A stretch of 64,000 nt of DNA from Ischnura elegans (taxonomy: Eukaryota > Arthropoda > Insecta > Odonata > Coenagrionidae). Positions 43,001 to 55,986 of this stretch are shown here, one piece after another. How positions within the stretch are numbered: position 1 is the first letter of the stretch; the number at the start of each line of letters is the position of its first letter. Location of the stretch: contig NC_060248.1 of the NCBI RefSeq assembly GCF_921293095.1, forward strand, positions 15,580,744-15,644,743. Reading direction: 5' to 3'. The notes beneath the pieces are model-generated. The model worked only from the letters and a program-made list of their open reading frames with translations, did no database searches and was not told the origin of the DNA. Both the position numbers and the translations under genes were made by a program.

Positions 43001-46000
43001 TAACGTCGAACATGTTGTCGTTGAAAACGTTGTGGTTGAATATTTTGCTGTTGAAAATGTTGTTCTTGAAAATGTTGTCGTTGAAAATGTTGTCGTTGAA
43101 AATGTTGTCGTTGAAAATGTTGTCGTTGAAAATGTTGTCGTTGAAAATGTTGTCGTTGAAAATATTGTCGTTGAAAATTTTGTCGTTGAAAATGTTGTCG
43201 TTGAACATGTTGTCGTTTAAAATTTTGTCGTTGAAAATGTTGTCGTTGAACATGTTGTTTAAAATGTTGTCGTCGAAAATGTTGTCGTCGAAAATGTTGT
43301 CGTCGAACATGTTGTCGATGAAAATGTTGTGGTTGAATATGTTGTCGTTGAAGATGTCGTGGAAAATGTTGTCGTTGAAAATGTTGTCGTTGAAAATGTT
43401 GTCGTTGAAAATTTGTCGTTGAAAATGTTTTCGTTGAAAATGTTGTCGTTTAAAATAATGTCGATTAAAATGTTGTCGTTGAAAATGTTGTCGTTGAAAA
43501 TGTTGTCGTTGAGAATGTTGTCGTTGAAAATATTGGCGTTGAAAATGTTGTCGTTGAAAATGTTGTCGTTGAAAATGTTGTCGTCGAAAATGTTGTCGTT
43601 GAAAATGTTGTTGTTGAAAATTTTGTGGTTGAAAATGTTGTCGTTGAAAATGTTGTCGTTGAAAATGTTGTCGTTAAAAATGTGTTCGTTGAAATTGTTG
43701 TCGTTGAAAATGTTGTCATTGAAAATGTACTCGTTGAAAATGTTGACGTTGAAAATGTTGTCGTGGAAAATGTCGTCGTTGAAAATGTCGTCGTTGAAAA
43801 TGTTGTCGTTGAAAATTATGTCGTTGAAAATGTTGTCGCTTAAAATGTTGTCGTTGAAAATGTTATCGTTGAAAATGTTGTCGTTGAAAATGTTGTCGTT
43901 AAAAATTTTGTCATTGAAAATGTACTCGTTGAAAATGATGACGTTTAAAATGTTGTCGTGGAAAATGTCGTCGTTGAAAATGTCGTCGTTGAAAATGTTG
44001 TCGTTGAAAATTATGTCGTTGAAAATGTTGTCGTTTAAAATGTTGTCGTTGAAAATGTTATCGTTGAAAATGTTGTCGTTGAAAATGTTGTCGTTGAAAA
44101 TGTTGTCGTTGAAAATGTTGTCGTTGAAAATGTTGTCGTTAAAAATGTTGTCGTTAAAAATATTTGCGTTGAAAATGATGTCGTTGAAAATGTTGTCGTC
44201 GAAAATGTTGTCGTCGAGAAGGTTGTCGTTGAAAATGTGGTCGTTGAAAATGTTATCGTTGAAAATGTTGTCGTTGAAAATGTTGTCGTTGAAAATGTTG
44301 TCGTGTAAAATGTGGTCGTTGAACATGTTGTCGTTTAAAATGTTGTCGTCGAAAATGTTGTCGTCGAAAATGTTGTCGTCGAACATGTTGTCGTTGAAAA
44401 TGTTGTGGTTGAATATGTTGCCGTTAAAAACGTTGTTCTAGAAAATGTTGTCGTTGAAAATGTTGTCGTTGAAAATGTGTTCGTTGAAAATGTTGTCGTT
44501 GAAAATGTTGTCGTTGAAAATGTTGTCGTTAAAAATATTGTCGATTAAAATGTTGTCGTTGAAAATGTTGTCGTTGAAAATGTTGTCGTTGAAAATGTTG
44601 TCGTTGAAAATATTGGCGTTGAAAATGTTGTCGTTGAAAATGTTGTTGTTGAAAATGTTGTCGTCGAAAATGTGGTCGTTGAAAATGTTGTCGTTGAAAA
44701 TGTTGTCGTTGAAAATGTTGTCGTTGAAAATGTTGTCGTTGAAAATGTTTTGGTTGAAAATGTTGTCGTTAAAAATATTGTCGATTAAAATGTTGTCGTT
44801 GAAAATGTTGTCGTCGAAAATGTTGTCGTCGAAAATGTTGTCGTTGAAAATGTTGTTGTTGAAAAAGTTGTCGTTGAAAATGTTGTCGATGAAAATGTTG
44901 TCGTTTAAAATGTTGTCGTTGAAAATGTTGTCGGTGAAAATGTTGTCGTTGAAAATGTTGTTGTTGAAAATATTGTTGTTAAAAATGTTGTTGTTGAAAA
45001 TGTTGTTGTTGAAAATGTTGTCGTTGTTGTTGTTGTATTGTTGTTGTTGATGTATTGTTGTTGTTGTTGTTTTTGTTGTTATTTTTTGTTTAGTTGTGTT
45101 GTTGTAGTTTATGTTATTCGTGTTGTTGTAGTTGTTGTTGTTGCTAGTGTTTTTTTTGTTGTTGTTGTTGTTGGGTTTTTTGTTGTTGTTGTCGTTGAAA
45201 ATGTTGTCGTTGAAAATGTTGTCGTTGAAAATGTTGTCGTTGAAAATGTGGTCGTTGAACATGTTGTCGTTTAAAATGTTGTCGTCGAAAATGTTGTCGT
45301 TGAAAATGTAACGTCGAACATGTTGTCGTTGAAAACGTTGTGGTTGAATATTTTGCTGTTGAAAATGTTGTTCTTGAAAATGTTGTCGTTGAAAATGTTG
45401 TCGTTGAAAATGTTGTCGTTGAAAATGTTGTCGTTGAAAATGTTGTCGTTGAAAATGTTGTCGTTGAAAATATTGTCGTTGAAAATTTTGTCGTTGAAAA
45501 TGTTGTCGTTGAACATGTTGTCGTTTAAAATTTTGTCGTTGAAAATGTTGTCGTTGAACATGTTGTCGTTTAAAATGTTGTCGTCGAAAATGTTGTCGTC
45601 GAAAATGTTGTCGTCGAACATGTTGTCGATGAAAATATTGTGGTTGATATGTTGTCGTTGAAGATGTCGTTGAAAATGTTGTCGTTGAAAATGTTGTCGT
45701 TGAAAATGTTGTCGTTGAAAATTTGTCGTTGAATATGTTTTCGTTGAAAATGTTGTCGTTTAAAATAATGTCGATTAAAATGTTGTCGTTGAAAATGTTG
45801 TCGTTGAAAATGTTGTCGTTGAAAATGTTGTCGTTGAAAATGTTGTCGTTGAAAATATTGGCGTTGAAAATGTTGTCGTTGAAAATGTTGTCGTTGAAAA
45901 TGTTGTCGTCGAAAATGTTGTCGTTGAAAATGTTGTTGTTGAAAATTTTGTGGTTGAAAATGTTGTCGTTGAAAATGTTGTCGTTGAAAATGTTGTCGTT

Positions 46001-47284
46001 AAAAATGTGTTCGTTGAAATTGTTGTCGTTGAAAATGTTGTCATTGAAAATGTACTCGTTGAAAATGTTGACGTTGAAAATGTTGTCGTGGAAAATGTCG
46101 TCGTTGAAAATGTCGTCGTTGAAAATGTTGTCGTTGAAAATTATGTCGTTGAAAATGTTGTCGCTTAAAATGTTGTCGTTGAAAATGTTATCGTTGAAAA
46201 TGTTGTCGTTGAAAATGTTGTCGTTAAAAATTTTGTCATTGAAAATGTACTCGTTGAAAATGATGACGTTTAAAATGTTGTCGTGGAAAATGTCGTCGTT
46301 GAAAATGTCGTCGTTGAAAATGTTGTCGTTGAAAATTATGTCGTTGAAAATGTTGTCGTTTAAAATGTTGTCGTTGAAAATGTTATCGTTGAAAATGTTG
46401 TCGTTGAAAATGTTGTCGTTGAAAATGTTGTCGTTGAAAATGTTGTCGTTGAAAATGTTGTCGTTAAAAATGTTGTCGTTAAAAATATTTGCGTTGAAAA
46501 TGATGTCGTTGAAAATGTTGTCGTCGAAAATGTTGTCGTCGAAAAGGTTGTCGTTGAAAATGTGGTCGTTGAAAATGTTATCGTTGAAAATGTTGTCGTT
46601 GAAAATGTTGTCGTTGAAAATGTTGTCGTGTAAAATGTGGTCGTTGAACATGTTGTCGTTTAAAATGTTGTCGTCGAAAATGTTGTCGTCGAAAATGTTG
46701 TCGTCGAACATGTTGTCGTTGAAAATGTTGTGGTTGAATATGTTGCCGTTAAAAACGTTTTCTAGAAAATGTTGTCGTTGAAAATGTTAACGTTGAAAAT
46801 GTCGTTGAAAATGTTGTCGTTGAAAATGTTGTCGTTGAAAATGTTGTCGTTGAAATAGTTGTCGTTGAAAATGTTGTCGTGGATAATGTTGTCGTTGAAA
46901 ATGTTGTCGTTGAAAATGTTGTCGTTGAAAATATTGTCGTTGAATATATTGTCGTTGAAAATGTTGTCGTGGAAAATATTGTCGTTGAAAATGTTGTCGT
47001 TTTAAATGTGGTCGTCTAAAATGTTGTCGTCGAAAATGTTGTCGTCGAAAATGTTGTTGTCGAAATTGTTGTCGTTGAAAATGTTGTCGTAGAAAATGTT
47101 GTCGTTGAAAATGTTGTCGTTGAAAATGTTGTCGTTGAAAATGTTGTCGTTGAAAATGTTGTCGTTGAAAATGTTGTCGGTGAAAATGTTGTCGTTGAAA
47201 ATGTTGTTGTTAAAAAGGTTTTTGTTTAAAATGTTGTTGGTGAAAATGTTGTTGTTGAAAATGTTGTTGTTGAAAATGTTGTTG
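40007..47284. repeat. Three tandem 2.3-2.7-kb higher-order repeats with type-B spacers
   Basis: Type-B spacers at 40,007-40,175, 42,731-42,898 and 45,024-45,191 share an insertion with a second TGATGTATTG and begin three homologous blocks (spacings 2,724 and 2,293 bp). Each block contains, in order, an AACGTCG variant of the TGTTGCGTCGAACA unit, a GTTGAAGATGTCG unit, the GAAATTG unit and the TTCTAGA landmark. The third copy has single-base deletions (TTGATATG at 45,652, CGTTTTCTAG at 46,757). The interval 46,780-47,284 repeats the segment seen at 8,560-9,060. Confidence 0.92.
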
Positions 47285-48440
47285 CTGTTGTTAATGTATT
47301 GTTGTTGTTGTTGTTTTTGTTTTTGTTTTTTGTTTAGTTGTGTTGTTGTAGTTTATGTTATTCGTGTTGTTGTTGTTGTTGTTGCTACTATTGTTTTTGT
47401 TGTTGTTGTTGTTGGGTTTTTGTTGTTGTTGTCGTTGAAAATGTTGTCGTTGAAAATGTTTTCGTTGAAAATGTTGTCGTTGAAAATGTGGTCGTTGAAC
47501 ATGTTGTCGTTTAAAATGTTGTCGTTTAAAATGTTGTCGTTGAAAATGTTGTGGTTGAAAATGTTGTCGTTGAAAATGTTGTCGTTGAAAATGTTGTCGC
47601 TGAAAATGTTGTCGTTGAAAATGTTGTCGTTTAAAATGTTGTCGTTGAAAATGTTGTAGGTGAAAATGTTGTCGTTGAAAATGTTGTTGTTGAAAATGTT
47701 GTTGTTGAAAATGTTGTTGGTGAAAATGTTGTTGTTGAAAATGTTGTTGTTGAAAATGTTGTCGTTGTTGTTGATGTATATTGTTGTTGTTGTTTTTTTT
47801 GTTGTTTTTTGTATGGTTGTGTTGTTGTAGTTTATGTTATTCGTGTTGTTGTAGTTGTTGTTGTTGCTAGTGTTGTTTTTGTTGTTGTTGTTGTTGGGTT
47901 TTTTGTTGTTGTTGTCGTTGAAAATGTTGTCGTTGAAAATGTTGTCGTTGAAAATGTGGTCGTTGAACATGTTGTCGTTTAAAATGTTGTCGTCGAAAAT
48001 GTTGTCGTTGAAAATGTTGCGTCGAACATGTTGTCGTTGAAAACGTTGTGGTAAAATATTTTGCTGATGAAAATGTTGTTCTTGAAAATGTTGTCGTTGA
48101 AAATGTTGTCGTTGAAAATGTTGTCGTTGAAAATGTTGTCGTTGAAAATGTTGTCGTTGAAAATGTTGTCGTTGAAAATATTGTCGTTGAAACTTTTGTC
48201 GTTGAAAATGATGTCGTTGAACATGTTGTCGTTTAAAATTTTGTCGTTGAAAATGTTGTCGTTGAACATGTTGTCGTTTAAAATGTTGTCGTCGAAAATG
48301 TTGTCGTCGAAAATGTTGTCTTCGAACATGTTGTCGATGAAGATGTTGTGGTTGAATATGTTGTCGTTGAAGATGTCGTTGAAAATGTTGTCATTGAAAA
48401 TGTTGTCGTTGAAAAATTTGTCGATGAAAATGTTTTCGTT
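47285..48440. repeat. Satellite array with two closely spaced type-B spacers
   Basis: Type-B spacers lie at 47,285-47,431 and 47,765-47,914. The second carries GTATGGTTG in place of GTTTAGTTG. They are ~480 bp apart, the short-interval pair seen also at 18,789/19,275. The TGTTGCGTCGAACA unit follows at 48,017. It is the last dense type-B stretch; only one more copy follows, at 58,567. Confidence 0.9.
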
Positions 48441-51400
48441 GAAAATGTTGTCGTTAAAAATATTGTCGATTAAAATGTTGTCGTTGAAAATGTTGTCGTT
48501 GAAAATGTTGTCGTTGAAAATGTTGTCGTTGAAAATGTTGTCGTTGAAAATATTGGCGTTGAAAATGTAGTCGTTGAAAATATTGTCGTTGAAAATGTTG
48601 TCGTCAAAAATGTTGTCGTTGAAAACGTTGGTGTTGAAAATTTTGTGGTTGAAAATGTTGTCGTTGAAAATGTTGTCGTTGAAAATGTTGTCGTTAAAAA
48701 TGTGTTCGTTGAAATTGTTGTCGTTGAAAATGTTGTCATTGAAAATGTACTCGTTGGAAATGATGACGTTGAAAATGTTGTCGTGGAAAATGTCGTCGTT
48801 GAAAATGTTGTCGTTGAAAATGTTATCGTTGAAAATGTTGTCGTTGAAAATGTCGTTGAAAATGTTGTCGTGGAAAATGTGTTCGTTGAAAATGTTGTCG
48901 TTGAAAATGTTGTCGTTGAAAATGTTGTCGTTAAAAATGTTGTCGTTGAAATTGTTGTCGTTGAAAATGTTGTCGTTGAAAATGTTGTCGTTGAAAATGT
49001 TGTCGTTAAAAATGTTGTCGTTAAAAATATTTTCGTTGAAAATGATGTCGTTGAAAATGTTGTCGTCGAAAATGTTGTCGTCGAAAAGGTTGTCGTTGAA
49101 AATGTGGTCGTTGAAAATGTTTTCGTTGAAAATGTTGTCGTTGAAAATGTTGTCGTTGAAAATGTTGTCGTGGAAAATGTGGTCGTTGAACATGTTGTCG
49201 TTTTAAATGTTGTCGTCGAAAATAATGTCGTCGAAAATGTTGTCGTCGAACATGTTGTCGTTGAAAATGTTGTGGTTGAATATGTTGCCGTTAAAAACGT
49301 TGTTCTAGAAAATGATGTCGTTGAAAATGTTGTCGTTGAAAATGTGTTCGTTGAAAATGTTGTCGTTGAAAATGTTGTCGTTGAAAATGTTGTCGTTAAA
49401 AATGTTGTCGTTGAAAATGTTGTCGTTGAAAATGTTGTCGTTGAAAATGTTGTCGTTGAAAATGTTGTCGTTGATAATGTTGTCGTTGAAAATGTTGTCG
49501 TCGTAAATGTTGAAGTCGAAAATGTTGTCGTGGAAAATGTTGTCGTTGAAAATGTTGTCGTTGAATACGTTGTCGTTGAAAATGTTGTCGTTGAAAATGT
49601 TGTCGTTGAAAATGTTGACGTTGAAAATGTCGTTGAAAATGTTGTCGTTGAAAATGTTGGGTTGAAAATGTTGTCGTTGATAATGTTGTCGTTGAAAATA
49701 TTGTCGTCGAAAATGTTTACGTCGAAAATGTTGTCGTCGAACATGTTGTCGTTGAAAATGTTGTGGTTGAATACGTTTCCGTTAAAAATGTTGTTCTAGA
49801 AAATGTTGTCGTTAAAAATGTGTTCGTGGAAAATGTTGTCGTTGAAAATGTTGTCGTTGAAAATGTTGTCGTTTAAAATGTTGTCGATGAAAATTTTGTC
49901 GTTGAAAATGTTGTCGTTTAAAATGTTGTCGTCGAAAATGTTGTCATTGAAAATGTTGTCGTTGAATATGTTGTCGTTGAAAATGTTGTCGTGGAAAATG
50001 TTGTCGTTGAAAATGTTGTTGTTGTTGTAGTTGTTGTTGTTGTTGTAGTTGTTGTTGTAGTAGTTGTTGTTGTTGTTTGTGTTATAGTTGTTGTTGTTGT
50101 TATTGTTGTTGTTTTTGGTTTAGTTGTTGTTGTTGTCTTTGAAAATGTTGTCGTTGAAAATGTTGTCGTTGTAAATGTTGTCGTTGAATATGTTGACATT
50201 GAAAATGTCGTTGAAAATGTTGTCGTGTAAAATGTTGTCGTTGAAAATGTTGTCGTTGAAAATGTTGTCGTTGAAAATGTTGTCGTTGAAAATGTTGTCG
50301 TTGATAATGTTGTCGTTGAAAATTTTGTCGTTAAAAATGTTGTCGTTGAAAATATTTTCGTGGAAAATATTGTCGCTGAGAATATTGTCGTTCAAAATGT
50401 GGTCGTCGAAAATGTTGTCGTCGAAAATGTTGTCGTTGAAAATGTTGTCGTTGAAAATGTTGTCGTTGAAAATGTTGTCGTTGAAAATGTTGTCGTTGAA
50501 AATGTTGTTGCTGAAAATGTTGTCGTTGAAAATGTTGTCGTTGAAAATGTTGTCGTTAAAAAAGTTGTCGTTGAAAACGTTGTTGTTGAATATGTTGTTG
50601 TTGAAAATGTTGTTGTTGAAAATTTTTTTGTTGAAAATGTTGTTGTTGAAAATGTTGTAATTGAAAATGATTTTGTTGAAAATGTTGTTCTTGAAAATGT
50701 TGTTGTCGAAAATGTTTTTGTTGAAAATGTTGTTGTTGAAAATATTGTCGTTGTTGTTGTTGTTGTTGTTGTTGTTGTTGATGTTAGTGTTGTTGTTGTT
50801 GTTGTTGCCGTTGAAAATGTTGTCGTTGAAAATGTTGTGGTTGAAAATGTATCGTTGAAAATGTGGTCGTTGAACATGTTGTCGTTTACAATGTTGTCTT
50901 CGAAAATGTTGTCGTCGAAAATGTTGTCGTCGAACATGTTGTCGTTGAAAATGTTGTGGTTGAATATGTTGCCGTTGAAAATATTGTTCTTGAAAATGTT
51001 GTCGTTGAAAATGTTGTCGTTGAAAATGTTGTCGTTGAAAATGTCTTCGTTGAAAATTTTGTCGTTGAAAATGTTGTCGTTGAAAATCTTGTCGTTGAAA
51101 ATGTTGTCGTTAAAAATGTTGTTGTTGAAAATGTTTTCGTTGAAAATGTTGTCGTTGAAAATGTTGTCGTCGAAAATGTTGTCGTCGAAAATGTTGTCGA
51201 TGAAAATGTTGTCGTTGAAAATGTTATCGTTGAAAATGTTGTCGTTGAAAATATTGTCGTTGAAAATGTTGTCGTGGAAAATGTGGTCGTTGAACATGTT
51301 GTCGTTTAAAATGTTGTCGTCGAAAATGTTGTCATCGAAAATGTTGTCCTCGAACATTTTGTCGTTGAAAATGTTGTGGTTGAATATGTTGCCGTTAAAA

Positions 51401-52353
51401 ACGTTGTTCTAGAAAATGATGTCGTTGAAAATGATGTCGTTGAAAATGTGTTCGTTGAAAATGTTGTCGTTGAAAATGTTGTCGTTGAAAATATTGTCGT
51501 TGAAAATATTGTCGTTAAAAATGTTGTCGTTGAAAACGTTGTCGTTGAAAATGTTTGTTTTGAAAATGTTATTGTTGAAAATGTTGTCGTTGAAAATGTT
51601 GTCGTTGAAAATGTTGTCGTTAAAAATGTTGTCGTTGAAAATGTTGTCGTTGAAAATGTTGTCGTTGAAAATGTTGTCGTTGAAAATGTTGTCGTTGATA
51701 ATGTTGTCGTTGAAAATGTTGTCGTCGAAAATGTTGTCGTCGAAAATGTTGTCGTCGAAAATGTTGTCGTTGAAAATGTTGTCGTTGAATATGTTGTCGT
51801 TGAAAATGTTGTCGTTGAAAATGTTGTCGTTGAAAATGTTGACGTTGAAAATGTCGTTGAAAATGTTGTCGTTGAAAATGTTGGGTTGAAAATGTTGTCG
51901 TTGATAATGTTGTCGTTGAAAATGTTGTCGTTAAAAATGTTGTCGTTGAAAATGTTTTCGTGGAAAATATTGTCGCTGAAAATGTCGTTCAAAATGTGGT
52001 CGTCGAAAATGTTGCGTCGAAAATGTTGTCGTCGAAAATGTTGTCGTCGAAAATGTTGTCGTTGAAAATGTTGTCGTTGAAAATGTTTTCGTTGAAAATG
52101 TTGTCGTTGACAATGTTGTCGTTGAAAATGTCGTTGAAAATGTTGTCGTTGAAAATGTTGTCGTTTAAAATATTGTCGTTAAAAATGTTGTCGTTGAAAA
52201 CGTTGTCGTTGAAAATGTTTGTTTTGAAAATGTTATTGTTGAAAATGTTTTTGTTGAAAATGTTGTTGTTGAAAATGTTGTTGAAAATGTTTTTGTTGAA
52301 AATGTTGTTGTTGAAAATGTTGTCGTTGTTGTTGATTTTTGTTTTGTTGTTGT

Positions 52354-52384
<31 letters not shown>

Positions 52385-55300
52385 AGTTTTGTTGTTGTTG
52401 TTGTAATTGTTTGTTGAAAATGTTGTCGTTGAAAATGTTGTCGTTGAAAATGTATCGTTGAAAATGTGGTCGTTGAAAATGTTGTCGTTGAAAATGTTGT
52501 CGTTGAAAATGTTGTCGTTAAAAATGTTGTCGTTGAAATTGTTGTCGTTGAAAATGTTGTCGTTGAAAATGTTGTCGTTGAAAATGTTGTCGTTAAAAAT
52601 GTTGTCGTTAAAAATATTTTCGTTGAAAATGATGTCGTTGAAAATGTTGTCGTCGAAAATGTTGTCGTCGAAAAGGTTGTCGTTGAAAATGTGGTCGTTG
52701 AAAATGTTTTCGTTGAAAATGTTGTCGTTGAAAATGTTGTCGTTGAAAATGTTGTCGTGGAAAATGTGGTCGTTGAACATGTTGTCGTTTTAAATGTTGT
52801 CGTCGAAAATAATGTCGTCGAAAATGTTGTCGTCGAACATGTTGTCGTTGAAAATGTTGTGGTTGAATATGTTGCCGTTAAAAACGTTGTTCTAGAAAAT
52901 GATGTCGTTGAAAATGTTGTCGTTGAAAATGTGTTCGTTGAAAATGTTGTCGTTGAAAATGTTGTCGTTGAAAATGTTGTCGTTAAAAATGTTGTCGTTG
53001 AAAATGTTGTCGTTGAAAATGTTGTCGTTGAAAATGTTGTCGTTGAAAATGTTGTCGTTGATAATGTTGTCGTTGAAAATGTTGTCGTCGAAAATGTTGT
53101 CGTCGAAAATGTTGTCGTCGAAAATGTTGTCGTTGAAAATGTTGTCGTTGAATATGTTGTCGTTGAAAATGTTGTCGTTGAAAATGTTGTCGTTGAAAAT
53201 GTTGACGTTGAAAATGTCGTTGAAAATGTTGTCGTTGAAAATGTTGGGTTGAAAATGTTGTCGTTGATAATGTTGTCGTTGAAAATATTGTCGTCGAAAA
53301 TGTTTACGTCGAAAATGTTGTCGTCGAACATGTTGTCGTTGAAAATGTTGTGGTTGAATACGTTTCCGTTAAAAATGTTGTTCTAGAAAATGTTGTCGTT
53401 GAAAATGTTGTCGTTAAAAATGTGTTCGTGGAAAATGTTGTCGTTGAAAATGTTGTCGTTGAAAATGTTGTCGTTTAAAATGTTGTCGATGAAAATTTTG
53501 TCGTTGAAAATGTTGTCGTTTAAAATGTTGTCGTCGAAAATGTTGTCATTGAAAATGTTGTCGTTTAATATGTTGTCGTTGAAAATGTTGTCGTGGAAAA
53601 TGTTGTCGTTGAAAATGTTGTTGTTGTTGTAGTTGTTGTTGTTGTTGTAGTTGTTGTTGTAGTAGTTGTTGTTGTTGTTTGTGTTATAGTTGTTGTTGTT
53701 GTTATTGTTGTTGTTTTTGGTTTAGTTGTTGTTGTTGTCTTTGAAAATGTTGTCGTTGAAAATGTTGTCGTTGTAAATGTTGTCGTTCAATATGTTGACA
53801 TTGAAAATGTCGTTGAAAATGTTGTCGTGTAAAATGTTGTCGTTGAAAATGTTGTCGTTGAAAATGTTGTCGTTGAAAATGTTGTCGTTGAAAATGTTGT
53901 CGTTGATAATGTTGTCGTTGAAAATTTTGTCGTTAAAAATGTTGTCGTTGAAAATATTTTCGTGGAAAATATTGTCGCTGAGAATATTGTCGTTCAAAAT
54001 GTGATCGTCGAAAATGTTGTCGTCGAAAATGTTGTCGTTGAAAATGTTGTCGTTGAAAATGTTGTCGTTGAAAATGTTGTCGTTGAAAATGTTGTCGTTG
54101 AAAATGTTGTTGCTGAAAATGTTGTCGTTGAAAATGTTGTCGTTGAAAATGTTGTCGTTAAAAAAGTTGTCGTTGAAAACGTTGTTGTTGAATATGTTGT
54201 TGTTGAAAATGTTGTTGTTGAAAATTTTTTTGTTGAAAATGTTGTTGTTGAAAATGTTGTAATTGAAAATGATTTTGTTGAAAATGTTGTTCTTGAAAAT
54301 GTTGTTGTCGAAAATGTTTTTGTTGAAAATGTTGTTGTTGAAAATATTGTCGTTGTTGTTGTTGTTGTTGTTGTTGTTGTTGATGTTAGTGTTGTTGTTG
54401 TTGTTGTTGCCGTTGAAAATGTTGTCGTTGAAAATGTTGTGGTTGAAAATGTATCGTTGAAAATGTGGTCGTTGAACATGTTGTCGTTTACAATGTTGTC
54501 TTCGAAAATGTTGTCGTCGAAAATGTTGTCGTCGAACATGTTGTCGTTGAAAATGTTGTGGTTGAATATGTTGCCGTTGAAAATATTGTTCTTGAAAATG
54601 TTGTCGTTGAAAATGTTGTCGTTGAAAATGTTGTCGTTGAAAATGTCTTCGTTGAAAATTTTGTCGTTGAAAATGTTGTCGTTGAAAATCTTGTCGTTGA
54701 AAATGTTGTCGTTAAAAATGTTGTTGTTGAAAATGTTTTCGTTGAAAATGTTGTCGTTGAAAATGTTGTCGTCGAAAATGTTGTCGTCGAAAATGTTGTC
54801 GATGAAAATGTTGTCGTTGAAAATGTTATCGTTGAAAATGTTGTCGTTGAAAATATTGTCGTTGAAAATGTTGTCGTGGAAAATGTGGTCGTTGAACATG
54901 TTGTCGTTTAAAATGTTGTCGTCGAAAATGTTGTCATCGAAAATGTTGTCCTCGAACATTTTGTCGTTGAAAATTTTGTGGTTGAATATGTTGCCGTTAA
55001 AAACGTTGTTCTAGAAAATGATGTCGTTGAAAATGATGTCGTTGAAAATGTGTTCGTTGAAAATGTTGTCGTTGAAAATGTTGTCGTTGAAAATATTGTC
55101 GTTGAAAATATTGTCGTTAAAAATGTTGTCGTTGAAAACGTTGTCGTTGAAAATGTTTGTTTTGAAAATGTTATTGTTGAAAATGTTGTCGTTGAAAATG
55201 TTGTCGTTGAAAATGTTGTCGTTAAAAATGTTGTCGTTGAAAATGTTGTCGTTGAAAATGTTGTCGTTGAAAATGTTGTCGTTGAAAATGTTGTCGTTGA

Positions 55301-55600
55301 TAATGTTGTCGTTGAAAATGTTGTCGTCGAAAATGTTGTCGTCAAAAATGTTGTCGTCGAAAATGTTGTCGTTGAAAATGTTGTCGTTGAATATGTTGTC
55401 GTTGAAAATGTTGTCGTTGAAAATGTTGTCGTTGAAAATGTTGACGTTGAAAATGTCGTTGAAAATGTTGTCGTTGAAAATGTTGGGTTGAAAATGTTGT
55501 CGTTGATAATGTTGTCGTTGAAAATGTTGTCGTTAAAAATGTTGTCGTTGAAAATGTTTTCGTGGAAAATATTGTCGCTGAAAATGTCGTTCAAAATGTG
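48441..55600. repeat. 3.6-kb satellite duplication with C, D and E spacers
   Basis: About 48,890-51,990 matches 52,480-55,590 with offsets of 3,587 to 3,603. The order in each copy is CpG-containing units, TTCTAGA landmarks (~49,311 and ~52,898), a type-C spacer (50,014-50,136; 53,617-53,738), the CpG-free segment, a type-E spacer (50,751-50,809; 54,351-54,411) and further landmarks (51,413; 55,015). A type-D spacer at 52,325-52,412 lies between the copies. Confidence 0.92.
50751..50809. repeat. Type-E GTT spacer (first of four)
   Basis: About 60 bp of pure GTT triplets with one marker, GTTGATGTTAGTGTTG, ending in CCGTTGAAAATG or TCGTTGAAAATG. Recurs at 54,351-54,411, 57,148-57,202 and 61,853-61,908. 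It always follows the CpG-free segment. It is the simplest spacer and could represent an early stage of spacer growth. Confidence 0.88.
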
Positions 55601-55945
55601 GTCGTCGAAAATGTTGCGTCGAAAATGTTGTCGTCGAAAATGTTGTCGTCGAAAATGTTGTCGTTGAAAATGTTGTCGATGAAAATGTTTTCGTTGAAAA
55701 TGTTGTCGTTGACAATGTTGTCGTTGAAAATGTCGTTGAAAATGTTGTCGTTGAAAATGTTGTCGTTTAAAATATTGTCGTTAAAAATGTTGTCGTTGAA
55801 AACGTTGTCGTTGAAAATGTTTGTTTTGAAAATGTTATTGTTGAAAATGTTTTTGTTGAAAATGTTGTTGTTGAAAATGTTGTTGAAAATGTTTTTGTTG
55901 AAAATGTTGTTGTTGAAAATGTTGTCGTTGTTGTTGATTTTTGTT

Positions 55946-55986
<41 letters not shown>
